Origin: Sulfitobacter sp. DSM 110093
Lineage (GTDB): Bacteria; Pseudomonadota; Alphaproteobacteria; Rhodobacterales; Rhodobacteraceae
Assembly (NCBI RefSeq): GCF_022788715.1
Contig: NZ_CP085168.1
Location: forward strand, 186,001-250,000
DNA: 64,000 nt
Reading direction: 5' to 3'
A program made the translations under genes and the position numbers. The notes beneath the pieces were generated by a model that was not told the DNA's origin, did not search any database, and saw only the letters and a program-made list of their open reading frames with translations. Shown here piece after piece: positions 27,947-37,045 of the stretch; position 1 is the stretch's first letter; every line of letters begins with the position of its first letter.

Positions 27947-29809
27947 TCAACCATAGCTATTGCGCTGAGCGGTAAACATAGCGGCGTAGAGCCCATCAAG
28001 CGCCATCAGTTCGCTATGAGAGCCCTTTTCTACGACGGTCCCTTCATCCAGCACATAGATCACATCGGCATGAGTAACGGTGGACAGCCTATGCGCGACG
28101 ATGATGGTGGTCTTATCCACTGCCAATGTATCGATAGCGCCGCGGACTTTTTCTTCTGTGCGCTGATCAAGGGCCGAGGTGGCTTCATCGAGCAGCAAAA
28201 TGGGCGCGGAGCGCAGGAAGGCGCGCGCGAGAGCAATACGTTGTTTTTGCCCCCCTGATAGCTGTGAGCCTTTCGGCCCCAAGGGGGCATCCCCTCGGCT
28301 TCGCATCAATGTGTCGATACCCACCAGTTCAGCGGCGCGCCAAATCTCTTCTTCGGTTGCTTCTGGTCGCACATAGCGAATATTTTCGTAGATCGAGTTG
28401 TTGAAAATAACGATGTCTTGAGCCACCACAGAGAACGACTGCCGCAGCTTATCAATGCGCAGTTGATCGACGCAATCCTCTCCGATCTTAACCGCACCTT
28501 TGCTGACGTCATAAAGACGTGCAATCAGGCTCAGTACAGTCGTTTTCCCCGATCCTGTGGCCCCAACGATTGCAGTGATCTTGCCACCTTCAAAGGTCAT
28601 GTTCACCCCTTCGAAGAGAGGTTGGTCTTCTTTGTAAGAGAAAGAGACATCTTCCAAAACGATGTCGGCACGGGGATCGAAGGTTTCTTTCGCATCAGGC
28701 GCATTGGTGATCGTTGGCCGCTCGCGATAAAGCGCTTGCAGGCTGTCCAAGATGATCAAGCTTGCCTGCAGGCTCACAAAGAAACTGGTCATGCGGCGCG
28801 CGGGATCGAATATCAGCGCCATGCCGACCATGAAGGCGATAATGGATGCACCATCCATATCAAAGCCAGGGTTGAGCGCCATGTAGCCACCCACACCAAT
28901 GATCAAAACGTAAATGATGGCCGCTAGAATATCGACCGAGGGGCTCATCAGAGCTTGTACTGCCTGCAGGCGAATTGTTAGGCGTCGGATTTCCGTCGTG
29001 GCCTTGTTAAGGCGCATCCGTTCCACGGGCTCTTGGTTGGAAATCTTAACCGTGCGCATGCCATTGCTCATCTCTTCAATGCCAGACATGTAGTCGCCCA
29101 TGGCATTCTCAGCGCTTGCCTGCACTTCTTTGACGCCGTGTGAAATGTGGCGCACAAGAATGGTCACTGTGGGCATGACAAGGATGACTAGGAGAAACAG
29201 CAGAGGGTTTTTCCAAGTCAGATAACCCGAGACAATAACCACCGTGACGGCATCGCGCGCTGCATTGACTGTGGTTTGTCCGATAAAGCCACTAAGGTCC
29301 TGGGCCTGATTGACCAAGCGCAAGATGATCTCACCGGATTTAGTGCGCTCAAAATATGCCAAATCGAGGGTCATCATGTGGTCAATTAGATCACGGCGCA
29401 CTTTGTAGACCGCATCACTTGCCAACCAAGTCGATAAGCGGGGCACGGTGTATGACATCAGCGCTCTTACCGAAAAGATACCCATAACCATGGCGCAGAC
29501 ACCGACCAAGCCTCCAATCGAGCCATTGTCAAAGATAACGCGCAAGCCATCCTCGGTCAGTCGAATGAATTGCTGATAGGCCACCCCTTGTATCAGGATC
29601 ATCCCCATTACGAGGCCAAGCCAGGGCGTCTTCTGCTTGAAGTAGCCATGCCAGAACCACGAAATATTCTTCTTATCCTGATCGGTAAATAAGGGGCGTC
29701 GGCCATTCTTCCGGAACATTTTGGATAACCTGATCATGGGCATGAAAGTTGCGTTTTCTGACAAGTACGGGCTCTCTATAAGAGAGTGAGGATAAAGTGT
29801 ATCCCTCAA
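27947..29809 (-). CDS. MsbA-like ABC exporter (fused permease and ATPase)
   Basis: Up to 620 residues. A six-helix membrane domain (about 60-340) is followed by an ATPase with Walker A GATGSGKTT, signature LSGGQKQR, Walker B ILLLDEATS and the H-loop AHRLST. This half-size transporter would work as a homodimer. Relatives flip lipid A, lipid-linked sugars or peptides. The flanking glycosyltransferases suggest export of a lipid-linked glycan. The longest frame opens with TTG at 29809 without a clear site; the ATG at 29743 (MPMIRLSKMF) is an equally good start. Confidence 0.9.
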   Translation of the reverse strand: MRDTLYPHSLIESPYLSENATFMPMIRLSKMFRKNGRRPLFTDQDKKNISWFWHGYFKQKTPWLGLVMGMILIQGVAYQQFIRLTEDGLRVIFDNGSIGGLVGVCAMVMGIFSVRALMSYTVPRLSTWLASDAVYKVRRDLIDHMMTLDLAYFERTKSGEIILRLVNQAQDLSGFIGQTTVNAARDAVTVVIVSGYLTWKNPLLFLLVILVMPTVTILVRHISHGVKEVQASAENAMGDYMSGIEEMSNGMRTVKISNQEPVERMRLNKATTEIRRLTIRLQAVQALMSPSVDILAAIIYVLIIGVGGYMALNPGFDMDGASIIAFMVGMALIFDPARRMTSFFVSLQASLIILDSLQALYRERPTITNAPDAKETFDPRADIVLEDVSFSYKEDQPLFEGVNMTFEGGKITAIVGATGSGKTTVLSLIARLYDVSKGAVKIGEDCVDQLRIDKLRQSFSVVAQDIVIFNNSIYENIRYVRPEATEEEIWRAAELVGIDTLMRSRGDAPLGPKGSQLSGGQKQRIALARAFLRSAPILLLDEATSALDQRTEEKVRGAIDTLAVDKTTIIVAHRLSTVTHADVIYVLDEGTVVEKGSHSELMALDGLYAAMFTAQRNSYG

Positions 29810-29911
29810 CTGCCCGCCAGACCGCTGACCGCCGCAGGGGCGGGGCTTCTCCTAGAGATCGCTTGCAATGAAGCAAAGCGCCTAGGCCTCTCGACTGAGG
29901 CCATCGTTGCG

Positions 29912-31345
29912 TTAAGCAATCAGCTTTAGAAGATCGCGCCCCACATCATCCCAGCTCCGCATGGATGCCTTAGCAATTTTGGCCTCCAAAGAGGCGCGGT
30001 GATCCGGATCGGCAATAAGTCTGAGGCAGGCCGTTTTGATGGAAAAGAGATCATGTGGATCGCAATATTCCACCATGTCGCCACCAACCTCTGGCATTGA
30101 TGATGTTTGGGAGACGACCCCGGTTTTGCCGTAGCTGAGCCCTTCACCGATCGGCAAACCCCAGCCCTCGTAGAAACTGGGTGTGGCAGTGAACAAGCAG
30201 TGGCGATAGAGGAAATCCAGTTCCAGATCTGTGGGACTCTCGCAGATCTCTACCCAGCCCCCCAAACGCCCGGTGGCTTGCATCAGCGCATCGAAATCAG
30301 CGTTTAGCCACCCCCTGCGGCCTGCGAACACCAACTTAGGCAGGCGGACACCTGGATCATCGCGCAACTGATCCCAGACCTGCGCTAAGGCCCAAAGGTT
30401 TTTGCGTGCTTCCATTGTACCAACGCAAAGAACAAACGGCCATTTAAGCAAGGCGCGAATGTTTTCATCCAGATTCCAGCTGGTCGCCAAGACATCATAG
30501 GGGGCGGGTATAAGCGTGTCGGTCCCTGCCGCAGAAGTGGACGGCCGGGGCAGGGCCTCTTGTGCCAACGGCAGAACAGCAACTTCCCGCTCTGCTTCGT
30601 GGCTTGTTAGAAATGCGCGAAAATCTTTTGCGGTCGCCTGAGAGTTGGCCAGATATAGATCGGTGTTCTTCAAGGTGCTCAGGAGCCATTTATAAAACCG
30701 CATCGGGTCCGTCCCCGAGATGTACTCGGGGTTCTGCATCTGGATCAGGTCGTGCACCATTAAGGCGATTTTAACGCCTTTTTCACGCAAGTCGTCGCGC
30801 CAATTTTCCGCAACATTCCAGCTTGGATCAAGCCAGCCGGCATCCAAGAGGATCACCCAGTCACCCGGAGCGCATACCTTTGAAGCAGCTTGGGTTTCGA
30901 AGGCTGGCGTGTGGGAGGCCCGCCGCGGGCTTGACGCTTGCCATTCTTCTATCGTCAGGTTCCGTTTGCGGAAATGATCTGCATTTCCTGCTTTGGCATT
31001 AAGGTCGCGCAAGAGCGTATGGATAAGGCGTTTAGCAGGTTTTTGCGCGTAGCCTTCAAGCGAAGGGCGTTGCGTATTTGTCGGGGCAACGTCAAGCACA
31101 TGGGCGAGCTTTTGCAGATCGGCGGCTCCCTCTGGAGCCAACACGCGATAAGGTAGAACGCGGTAGTCGCTCGCATCATTCCCGCAATATCCAAGCCAGA
31201 GGTCATCGGGAGGGTAATGAGCTGCCAACGCTTCAATCAGCATTACCATAACCCGCTGGATGCCGCTCAGTTGCGCGTGTTTAGAAATATAGTTACGCAG
31301 CTCAGTTACATCGACAACTATTTTTGTCATATGTGCAAATGCCAT
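29912..31345 (-). CDS. GT4-family glycosyltransferase, paralogue of 26449-27873
   Basis: 477 residues. It shares with its paralogue the N-terminal SGIQRV motif, LMVHDLI.., CVGTMEARKNLWALAQVW, the donor site YEGWGLPIGEG and MPEVGGDMVEYCDP. The two proteins probably arose by duplication and now add different sugars or act in successive steps. The gene is divergent from the methyltransferase-glycosyltransferase gene, with about 110 bp between them holding both promoters. Confidence 0.88.
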   Translation of the reverse strand: MAFAHMTKIVVDVTELRNYISKHAQLSGIQRVMVMLIEALAAHYPPDDLWLGYCGNDASDYRVLPYRVLAPEGAADLQKLAHVLDVAPTNTQRPSLEGYAQKPAKRLIHTLLRDLNAKAGNADHFRKRNLTIEEWQASSPRRASHTPAFETQAASKVCAPGDWVILLDAGWLDPSWNVAENWRDDLREKGVKIALMVHDLIQMQNPEYISGTDPMRFYKWLLSTLKNTDLYLANSQATAKDFRAFLTSHEAEREVAVLPLAQEALPRPSTSAAGTDTLIPAPYDVLATSWNLDENIRALLKWPFVLCVGTMEARKNLWALAQVWDQLRDDPGVRLPKLVFAGRRGWLNADFDALMQATGRLGGWVEICESPTDLELDFLYRHCLFTATPSFYEGWGLPIGEGLSYGKTGVVSQTSSMPEVGGDMVEYCDPHDLFSIKTACLRLIADPDHRASLEAKIAKASMRSWDDVGRDLLKLIA

Positions 31346-31457
31346 GGCTAGGATAGAATGGTGGCTCTATTGGCAGACTGCCTGCCTCTTAGCAAGCAGT
31401 GCCTAAGGCCCTCCTGCGGCTGGATAGGGTAAAATAAAGCCAGAGTTGAGGGCAAAT

Positions 31458-34400
31458 ATGGACCGGGACCTTTTCTATCGTGATTTTGAAGCGGCCTTCC
31501 GAGGACCACGTGAAGAAATTATCGCCCGCTTAGGCTTTTATGCGCCCTTTGTGCAGCCGTTACGGGAACTCTCAGAGATGCCGCAAGCGGCCTTTGATAT
31601 GGGCTGCGGGCGGGGCGAGTGGCTGGAAGCTTTAGGAAGCTGGGGGTTTGACGCATGCGGTGTTGATCTGGACCAAGGGATGTTGCTGGAGGCCCGCGAT
31701 CTCGGTCTAGAAGTAATCTGCGCCGACGCGCTCGAGACATTGTCCACATTACCCGACAATAGCCAAGCCGTCATCTCGGCGTTCCATCTTGCCGAGCATA
31801 TCCCTCAGGATATGTTGCTTACTCTTTTGGAAGGGTCGGTTCGGGCACTTGCACCCGGCGGCATTTTGATCATTGAAACCCCCAATCCAGAAGCGATTGG
31901 CGTGGCGACTCTAACGTTCCACAATGATGCGACACATCAAAGCCCAATCCCGCCGGAAGTGTTAAAATTCCTCTTTGGGTACCATGGGCTTGCACCGGTA
32001 AGTCGCTTCAGACTGAATGGGCCACAGGGGGCTGAGCCCCCAGGTTTGAAAGACGTGCTCTATGGGGCCGCTCCCGATTACGCTGTTATAGGTCAAAAGC
32101 CGGGGAACGAGGCGGCAACACAAGCCCTCGCTCAGCCGCTCTCCTTGAACATTGGTGCCTCGAGTGAAGACCTTGCCCAAACGTATGATGACAGACAGAA
32201 ACAGCAGGCCGAACAGATCAGAATATTGGATGATCAGTTGCACCAGCTGCGCAATCAGACAAGCGCGATGCAAGCAGATATAGTCCTTCTGCACCGTCTC
32301 AAAAAAACCAAGTTTATGCAAAGATCGCGTAAGTTGCGCAATTTTGCCGCTTGGCTAAAGGGACCCAAAAGGCTGCGCCCGGCGCGACTGAAGAGCCGCC
32401 GCCCGACCTCCGCGCCATTGATGTCTTCCATGACCCTTCCTCAAGGCCCCCTCAGTTGGCAGTTGGAAGGGCCTTTTGACAGCTCTTATTCTTTGGCTTT
32501 GGTTAATCGAGAGTTGGCCCGCGCATTAGATCGGGCCGGACAAGACGTGTCCTTAATCTCGGCTGAAGGACCGGGGGCCTTTGATCCGAGTGTAGAGTTT
32601 CTCAAAGCTGAGCCCGATCTTGCCGCTATGTTTAGACGCTCCAGCGATGGTGCAACCGTCATCACCCGCAATATGTACCCTCCTCGTGTCGAGGACTTGC
32701 CTAAAGGCTCGAGTAAAAAACCGATTGTCGGCGGACTTCATTGCTACGCATGGGAAGAAACTGGACTTCCCGTAGATTACGTTGATCACTTTAACGCACA
32801 CTTACGGCTCATGACTGTAACCTCTGCGCATGTGCAAAGGGTAATGATCGATAACGGTGTGCGTGTGCCAGCTTATGTGGTCGGAAATGGCGTAGACCAC
32901 TTGCCGCTCAATGTAGCTCCTGAGCGGGCTCCCATTTTGCCGCCTCGGATTAAGAACGCCAAACGGGTGTTCATCCATGTCTCTTCTTGCTTTCCACGCA
33001 AAGGTGCTGATGTTCTGCTCAAAGCTTGGTCACAGGCCTTTGGAGATCGCGAAGATGTAGCTCTGATCATTAAAACCTTTGATAATCCACACAACGACAT
33101 TGCGGCACAGATTGCCTCCAAACCGGGGTTATCACAGGTCCATCTGATCTCAGAGGATATGTCTGCCATAGAGATGTCTGCTCTTATGACCGCCGCTCAT
33201 GTCGCCGTATTGCCGAGCCGTGCAGAGGGCTTTGGCCTTCCTGTCGCAGAGGGCTTGATGGCAGGGTGCAGGGTAATCACCACCGGGTGGAGTGGCCAGA
33301 CAGTCTTTGAGGGCTGCCCGCTCCTCCGCTTCATCGACTATGATTTGGTGCAAGCAGATAGTCATCTGGGAGCCGGCGACAGTCTTTGGGCAGAGCCAAA
33401 ACTGCCGGATTTAATCAACGCGCTAAACGAAGCTGCGGACGCCGATTTACCCACCTCTGCGCAGCAGCAAGAGGCGCGCGACTGGTTGCTTGGACGGTTT
33501 ACTTGGGATGCTGTTGCACAACGCAGTATTGCGGCTGTCAAACATGCTGCCGCTAAACCAATAACGCCGCCCCGCATTGGTTGGATCAGTACATTCAACA
33601 CCCGCTGCGGGATTGCGACATATTCAGAGCACCTGCTCGATCACATGCCTAATGATGATATTCTTGTCTTGGCTTCTGATAGTGACAACACTGCCCAGCC
33701 TGATGAGAGCCTGCCGCACCCAGTGGTCCGATGCTGGAGTGAAGGGCAAGGTGGTCTCGACCGTCTTACAGCTCAGATCAATGCGGCGAACCTTGATGTT
33801 CTCGTGGTGCAGTTCAACTACGCGTTTTTCGACATGTCTCAGCTGGGCGCCTTTTTGGATGCACAGCGCGCCGCGGGCCGCCGAGTGGTGGTCATGCTTC
33901 ATGGCAGCAATGATGCGCGCGCGCCTGCAGATCGCCAATTGCGGCAAATCACTTCAGCGCTTCGGGGGTGCGACCGCCTGTTAGTACATACATCGGCGGA
34001 TATGTCCCGACTGCGAGAGATGGGTGTTGCAGAAAATGTGACCTTGGTGCCTCATGGCATTTTGGTACCCGCGAAAGCAGCAGCTTTGCCTGCGCGTAAA
34101 GGACCGATTGTACTGGGCACCTATGGCTTCTTCCTCCCAGGGAAAGGCTTGGTTGATCTCATTGATACCATTGCCGTATTGCGCAGGCGGGGCCATAATG
34201 TAGCACTACGTATGATCAATGCCGAATACCCCCAACCCGTTTCACGGGCCGAAATTGATCTCGCACAGGACCGTGTAGCCTATCACCAGATAGAAGACGC
34301 GGTTCAAATCAATACTGAGTTTACGAGCGACGCAGTGGCTATGGCAGCCCTTCAAGATTGTGATCTCATCGTATTTCCCTATCAATCCAGCGCGGAGTCG

Positions 34401-34724
34401 GCCTCAGGCGCTGTGCGCTACGGACTGGCAAGCGGGCGTCCGGTGGCGGTTACGCCCTTGGAGATTTTTTCCGACGTTGCAGACATCACTCTGACCCTGC
34501 CGGGCCGTTCAGTTACCGATATGGCAATGGGAATCGAAAGCTGGTTAAAGGGCTTGCGTTCAGGGCCTAACGGCATTCCGAACAGTGCTATTGAAGATGT
34601 GCAAAAACGGGGCGCCGAATGGTGTGCAGCGCGGTCCTACACTCGCACCGGGGCACGTCTTTCAGGAATGTTAACTGCATTGCACAACACCCCTCCGTCC
34701 TCTCTGTTCGACGTAGACAGCTAA
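31458..34724 (+). CDS. Methyltransferase fused to two GT4 glycosyltransferase domains
   Basis: 1088 residues from the ATG at 31458, which has GAGGG six bases upstream; a TTG four codons earlier is less likely. Residues about 15-215 form a class I SAM methyltransferase (FDMGCGRGEW at 46-55, IIETPNPEA). A charged, coiled-coil-like stretch (about 235-315) acts as a linker. A first GT4 domain (about 330-700) has SSCFPRKGADVLL and PSRAEGFGLPVAEG. A second (about 705-1075) has GIATYSEHLL, LHGSNDARA and GTYGFFLPGKG, but only PYQSSAESASGAVRYG at the donor site. Such fusions occur in O-antigen and capsule clusters, where methylation can cap or end a chain. Here it would build and cap the polysaccharide exported by neighbouring genes. 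Confidence 0.85.
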   Translation: MDRDLFYRDFEAAFRGPREEIIARLGFYAPFVQPLRELSEMPQAAFDMGCGRGEWLEALGSWGFDACGVDLDQGMLLEARDLGLEVICADALETLSTLPDNSQAVISAFHLAEHIPQDMLLTLLEGSVRALAPGGILIIETPNPEAIGVATLTFHNDATHQSPIPPEVLKFLFGYHGLAPVSRFRLNGPQGAEPPGLKDVLYGAAPDYAVIGQKPGNEAATQALAQPLSLNIGASSEDLAQTYDDRQKQQAEQIRILDDQLHQLRNQTSAMQADIVLLHRLKKTKFMQRSRKLRNFAAWLKGPKRLRPARLKSRRPTSAPLMSSMTLPQGPLSWQLEGPFDSSYSLALVNRELARALDRAGQDVSLISAEGPGAFDPSVEFLKAEPDLAAMFRRSSDGATVITRNMYPPRVEDLPKGSSKKPIVGGLHCYAWEETGLPVDYVDHFNAHLRLMTVTSAHVQRVMIDNGVRVPAYVVGNGVDHLPLNVAPERAPILPPRIKNAKRVFIHVSSCFPRKGADVLLKAWSQAFGDREDVALIIKTFDNPHNDIAAQIASKPGLSQVHLISEDMSAIEMSALMTAAHVAVLPSRAEGFGLPVAEGLMAGCRVITTGWSGQTVFEGCPLLRFIDYDLVQADSHLGAGDSLWAEPKLPDLINALNEAADADLPTSAQQQEARDWLLGRFTWDAVAQRSIAAVKHAAAKPITPPRIGWISTFNTRCGIATYSEHLLDHMPNDDILVLASDSDNTAQPDESLPHPVVRCWSEGQGGLDRLTAQINAANLDVLVVQFNYAFFDMSQLGAFLDAQRAAGRRVVVMLHGSNDARAPADRQLRQITSALRGCDRLLVHTSADMSRLREMGVAENVTLVPHGILVPAKAAALPARKGPIVLGTYGFFLPGKGLVDLIDTIAVLRRRGHNVALRMINAEYPQPVSRAEIDLAQDRVAYHQIEDAVQINTEFTSDAVAMAALQDCDLIVFPYQSSAESASGAVRYGLASGRPVAVTPLEIFSDVADITLTLPGRSVTDMAMGIESWLKGLRSGPNGIPNSAIEDVQKRGAEWCAARSYTRTGARLSGMLTALHNTPPSSLFDVDS

Positions 34725-34878
34725 ATATCTTTGGGAAGGTGACATCATTCGGTAGAGAATGTTCATATCCGCGGGCCGAGTGCGAAAGGCTGAGAACAAA
34801 AAAATCCGACTTGTGTGACCGCACCCAACAACAAGTGAATGCGAGGCGACAGCGTGACATTTGCTGAGGTTGCACCAA

Positions 34879-34947
34879 GCCATCTACCTGCAGACCAGCA
34901 ATCTTCACGCGGCTCAGTTGCTGCTCGGTCACGCCAGCATTGAAAGC
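34879..34947 (+). pseudogene. Remnant of a tyrosine recombinase (integrase) C-terminus
   Basis: The plus strand reads AIYLQTSNLHAAQLLLGHA followed by SIES. This closely resembles the C-terminal block of phage and IS-type tyrosine recombinases (IYRxTxNLRAVQLLLGHxKIES) that carries the catalytic His. Sequence on both sides no longer fits the family and the catalytic Tyr is absent. It is a decayed fragment between two convergent genes and marks a past insertion. Confidence 0.55.
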
Positions 34948-34961
34948 CGAGCATGCCGAGA

Positions 34962-35996
34962 TCAATCCATTTGGGCAACCCAAACGATATCAAGAAGTAT
35001 CCGACGCAAAACGGCCGTTTGTCCGTTGGCTCCAGTTTTGGCATAGATCTGCTTGGAGCAGCTCCGGGTCGTCTCTAGCGTCCAGCCAAGAGCTTGCCCG
35101 GCGTCACGCAAGCTGAACCCGTCACAAAGATGGGCCGCCAAACGCGCCTCACTGCGGCTGAGGCCAAAGCGACTGGCAAGTTGGGCCTCAGGAATGTCGC
35201 GCGTGGCTAAACTTTGGCGCAGGCGTCCCACAAGCACCGGCTCACCTGCCAAAGATTCTGCACGGATGACCATTTGCACCACAGGTCTGCGTGACAGTTC
35301 GACGAATTGCGCCTCTCCTTCGTGCAGTGTGGCTGCCGCTATGCCCCGACGCAGCGCTTCTGCAGCGTTGTCATCGGGTGCGAACAACCTTCTGTCAGCG
35401 CGCAAGTACACACCTGCCGCCGTCGCTAGCCGATCGGCCATCCCAGGAGCCATCTGCTGCACCTTTCCAGATTGCGAGAAAATGATCCAACCCGCGCCTA
35501 GAGCGCGACATATATGACGGTCCAACGCTGCGATGCTGCGGCTTTGCTCAAGTTCCTTCCACCCTTTCAGGGCGGGGCCAATGTAAGGAACCAAAGAAGA
35601 TAATCGCGACGCGTCCGTCGCTCGAAAATCCGCCCCCTCGCGTTGCAGCATTAACAGTGCCACTCCCTCCTGCCCGATTATCACCTTCAGCGCCCGCACG
35701 GCGCGGCCGGGCGCATCAGAACCGGATATCGCTGCAGCAGGCAGATCGGTCGTGGAATAAACCCGTCCGGCCCGCATACGCACTATCGTTGCTAGGTCCG
35801 GCGCACTCCAGTTGGCACCCACCTGCCAGAGCACAGGCGACCCACTCCGCCATTGGATTTGCAGCATCGCGCTCTCGGCGTGGCTGCTCTGTGCCAACAG
35901 ATCAAGGAAATCCAGCCAGAATGTCGACGAATTACCTTCGCTGTCACCCATGGCAGCCGCGAAAAGCGCTGTCAAAATCTCGGATTCGCTGGGCAT
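34962..35996 (-). CDS. LuxR-type helix-turn-helix regulator
   Basis: 344 residues. The C-terminal 65 residues form a LuxR-type HTH (LASRFGLSRSEARLAAHLCD, then G.SL.DAGQALGWTLETTRSC and IYAKTGANGQTAVLRRIL). The N-terminal 270 residues are a sensor region of unclear type, possibly PAS/GAF-like, and no phospho-acceptor or autoinducer-binding domain is recognised. The gene is divergent from cysD across 96 bp that contain a perfect palindrome, a likely operator. It may control sulfate activation or the surrounding surface-glycan genes. Confidence 0.8.
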   Translation of the reverse strand: MPSESEILTALFAAAMGDSEGNSSTFWLDFLDLLAQSSHAESAMLQIQWRSGSPVLWQVGANWSAPDLATIVRMRAGRVYSTTDLPAAAISGSDAPGRAVRALKVIIGQEGVALLMLQREGADFRATDASRLSSLVPYIGPALKGWKELEQSRSIAALDRHICRALGAGWIIFSQSGKVQQMAPGMADRLATAAGVYLRADRRLFAPDDNAAEALRRGIAAATLHEGEAQFVELSRRPVVQMVIRAESLAGEPVLVGRLRQSLATRDIPEAQLASRFGLSRSEARLAAHLCDGFSLRDAGQALGWTLETTRSCSKQIYAKTGANGQTAVLRRILLDIVWVAQMD

Positions 35997-36019
35997 GGGG
36001 CCTCACCTTGTCACTTTGC

Positions 36020-36033
36020 CCCCCATATGGGGG
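36020..36033. promoter_or_regulatory. Perfect 14-bp palindrome, candidate operator
   Basis: CCCCCATATGGGGG lies midway between the divergent LuxR-type gene and cysD, 24 bases from the regulator start. Perfect dyads of this size in a short divergent intergenic region are typical of a regulator binding site. The binding protein is inferred to be the adjacent LuxR-type regulator. Confidence 0.5.
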
Positions 36034-36092
36034 AGGTTTTGAGTGGGAAGCAAGACTAGGTCACTGGCAACGAAGTTCTGAAAGAGGCGCTT

Positions 36093-36998
36093 ATGACGAC
36101 CAAGACATTGACCCATTTGCAGCGCCTAGAGGCGGAAAGCATTCACATCCTGCGCGAGGTTGCCGCCGAGTCAGAAAACCCCGTCATGCTGTACAGCGTC
36201 GGCAAGGACAGCGCCGTCATGCTGCATCTGGCCAAAAAAGCATTCTATCCGGCATCCCCTCCGTTTCCGTTGCTGCACGTCGACACAACGTGGAAGTTCC
36301 GCGATATGTACGCGTTGCGCAACAAGGCGGCGCAAGATGCGGGCATGAAACTGCTGGTCCATCAGAACCCCGAAGCACTGGAAAAGTGCATTAACCCGTT
36401 TGATCATGGCTCCCTACATACAGATATGTGGAAGACCGAAGGTCTGAAACAGGCGCTCGACAAGCACGGCTTTGACGTAGCCTTTGGCGGGGCCCGTCGC
36501 GACGAGGAAAAATCACGCGCCAAGGAGCGAGTATTCTCTTTCCGCTCGGCCAACCACCGCTGGGACCCGAAAAATCAGCGCCCAGAGCTTTGGCGCTTAT
36601 ACAACGCTCAGAAGGCTAAGGGCGAAAGTGTGCGTGTCTTCCCAATCTCGAATTGGACGGAATTGGACATTTGGCAGTATATCCACCTTGAAAATATCGA
36701 AATTGTTCCGCTGTATATGTCAGCCTCCCGCCCAACTGTAGAGCGTGATGGAATGATCCTGATGGTGGATGACGACCGCTTCCCACTCAGGGATGGCGAA
36801 ACACCGCAGATGCGATCAATCCGGTTCCGCACCTTGGGCTGCTATCCACTGACGGGTGCGATCGAAAGCACCGCGACAACCTTGCCTGAAGTTATCCAAG
36901 AAATGCTACTGACCACCACCTCGGAACGTCAGGGGCGCGCCATCGACCACGACCAGACCGCTTCGATGGAGAAGAAGAAGCAGGAAGGCTACTTCTAA
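36093..36998 (+). CDS. cysD: Sulfate adenylyltransferase subunit 2
   Basis: 301 residues, the normal length for CysD. The PP-loop [17 protein letters not shown] binds [19 protein letters not shown] and [15 protein letters not shown] are family signatures. With CysN it converts sulfate and ATP to adenosine phosphosulfate. AGAGG lies five bases before the ATG. It is followed after 47 bp by cysN/C, so both products come from one transcript. Such pairs serve either cysteine synthesis or, as in NodPQ, sulfation of glycolipids. The polysaccharide context makes the latter plausible, but no sulfotransferase is visible in this window. Confidence 0.95.
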   Translation: MTTKTLTHLQRLEAESIHILREVAAESENPVMLYSVGKDSAVMLHLAKKAFYPASPPFPLLHVDTTWKFRDMYALRNKAAQDAGMKLLVHQNPEALEKCINPFDHGSLHTDMWKTEGLKQALDKHGFDVAFGGARRDEEKSRAKERVFSFRSANHRWDPKNQRPELWRLYNAQKAKGESVRVFPISNWTELDIWQYIHLENIEIVPLYMSASRPTVERDGMILMVDDDRFPLRDGETPQMRSIRFRTLGCYPLTGAIESTATTLPEVIQEMLLTTTSERQGRAIDHDQTASMEKKKQEGYF

Positions 36999-37045
36999 CC
37001 GCTTCGCATTCCCCAACCCAGTTCAAGCATTCAGGTATCCATCCA

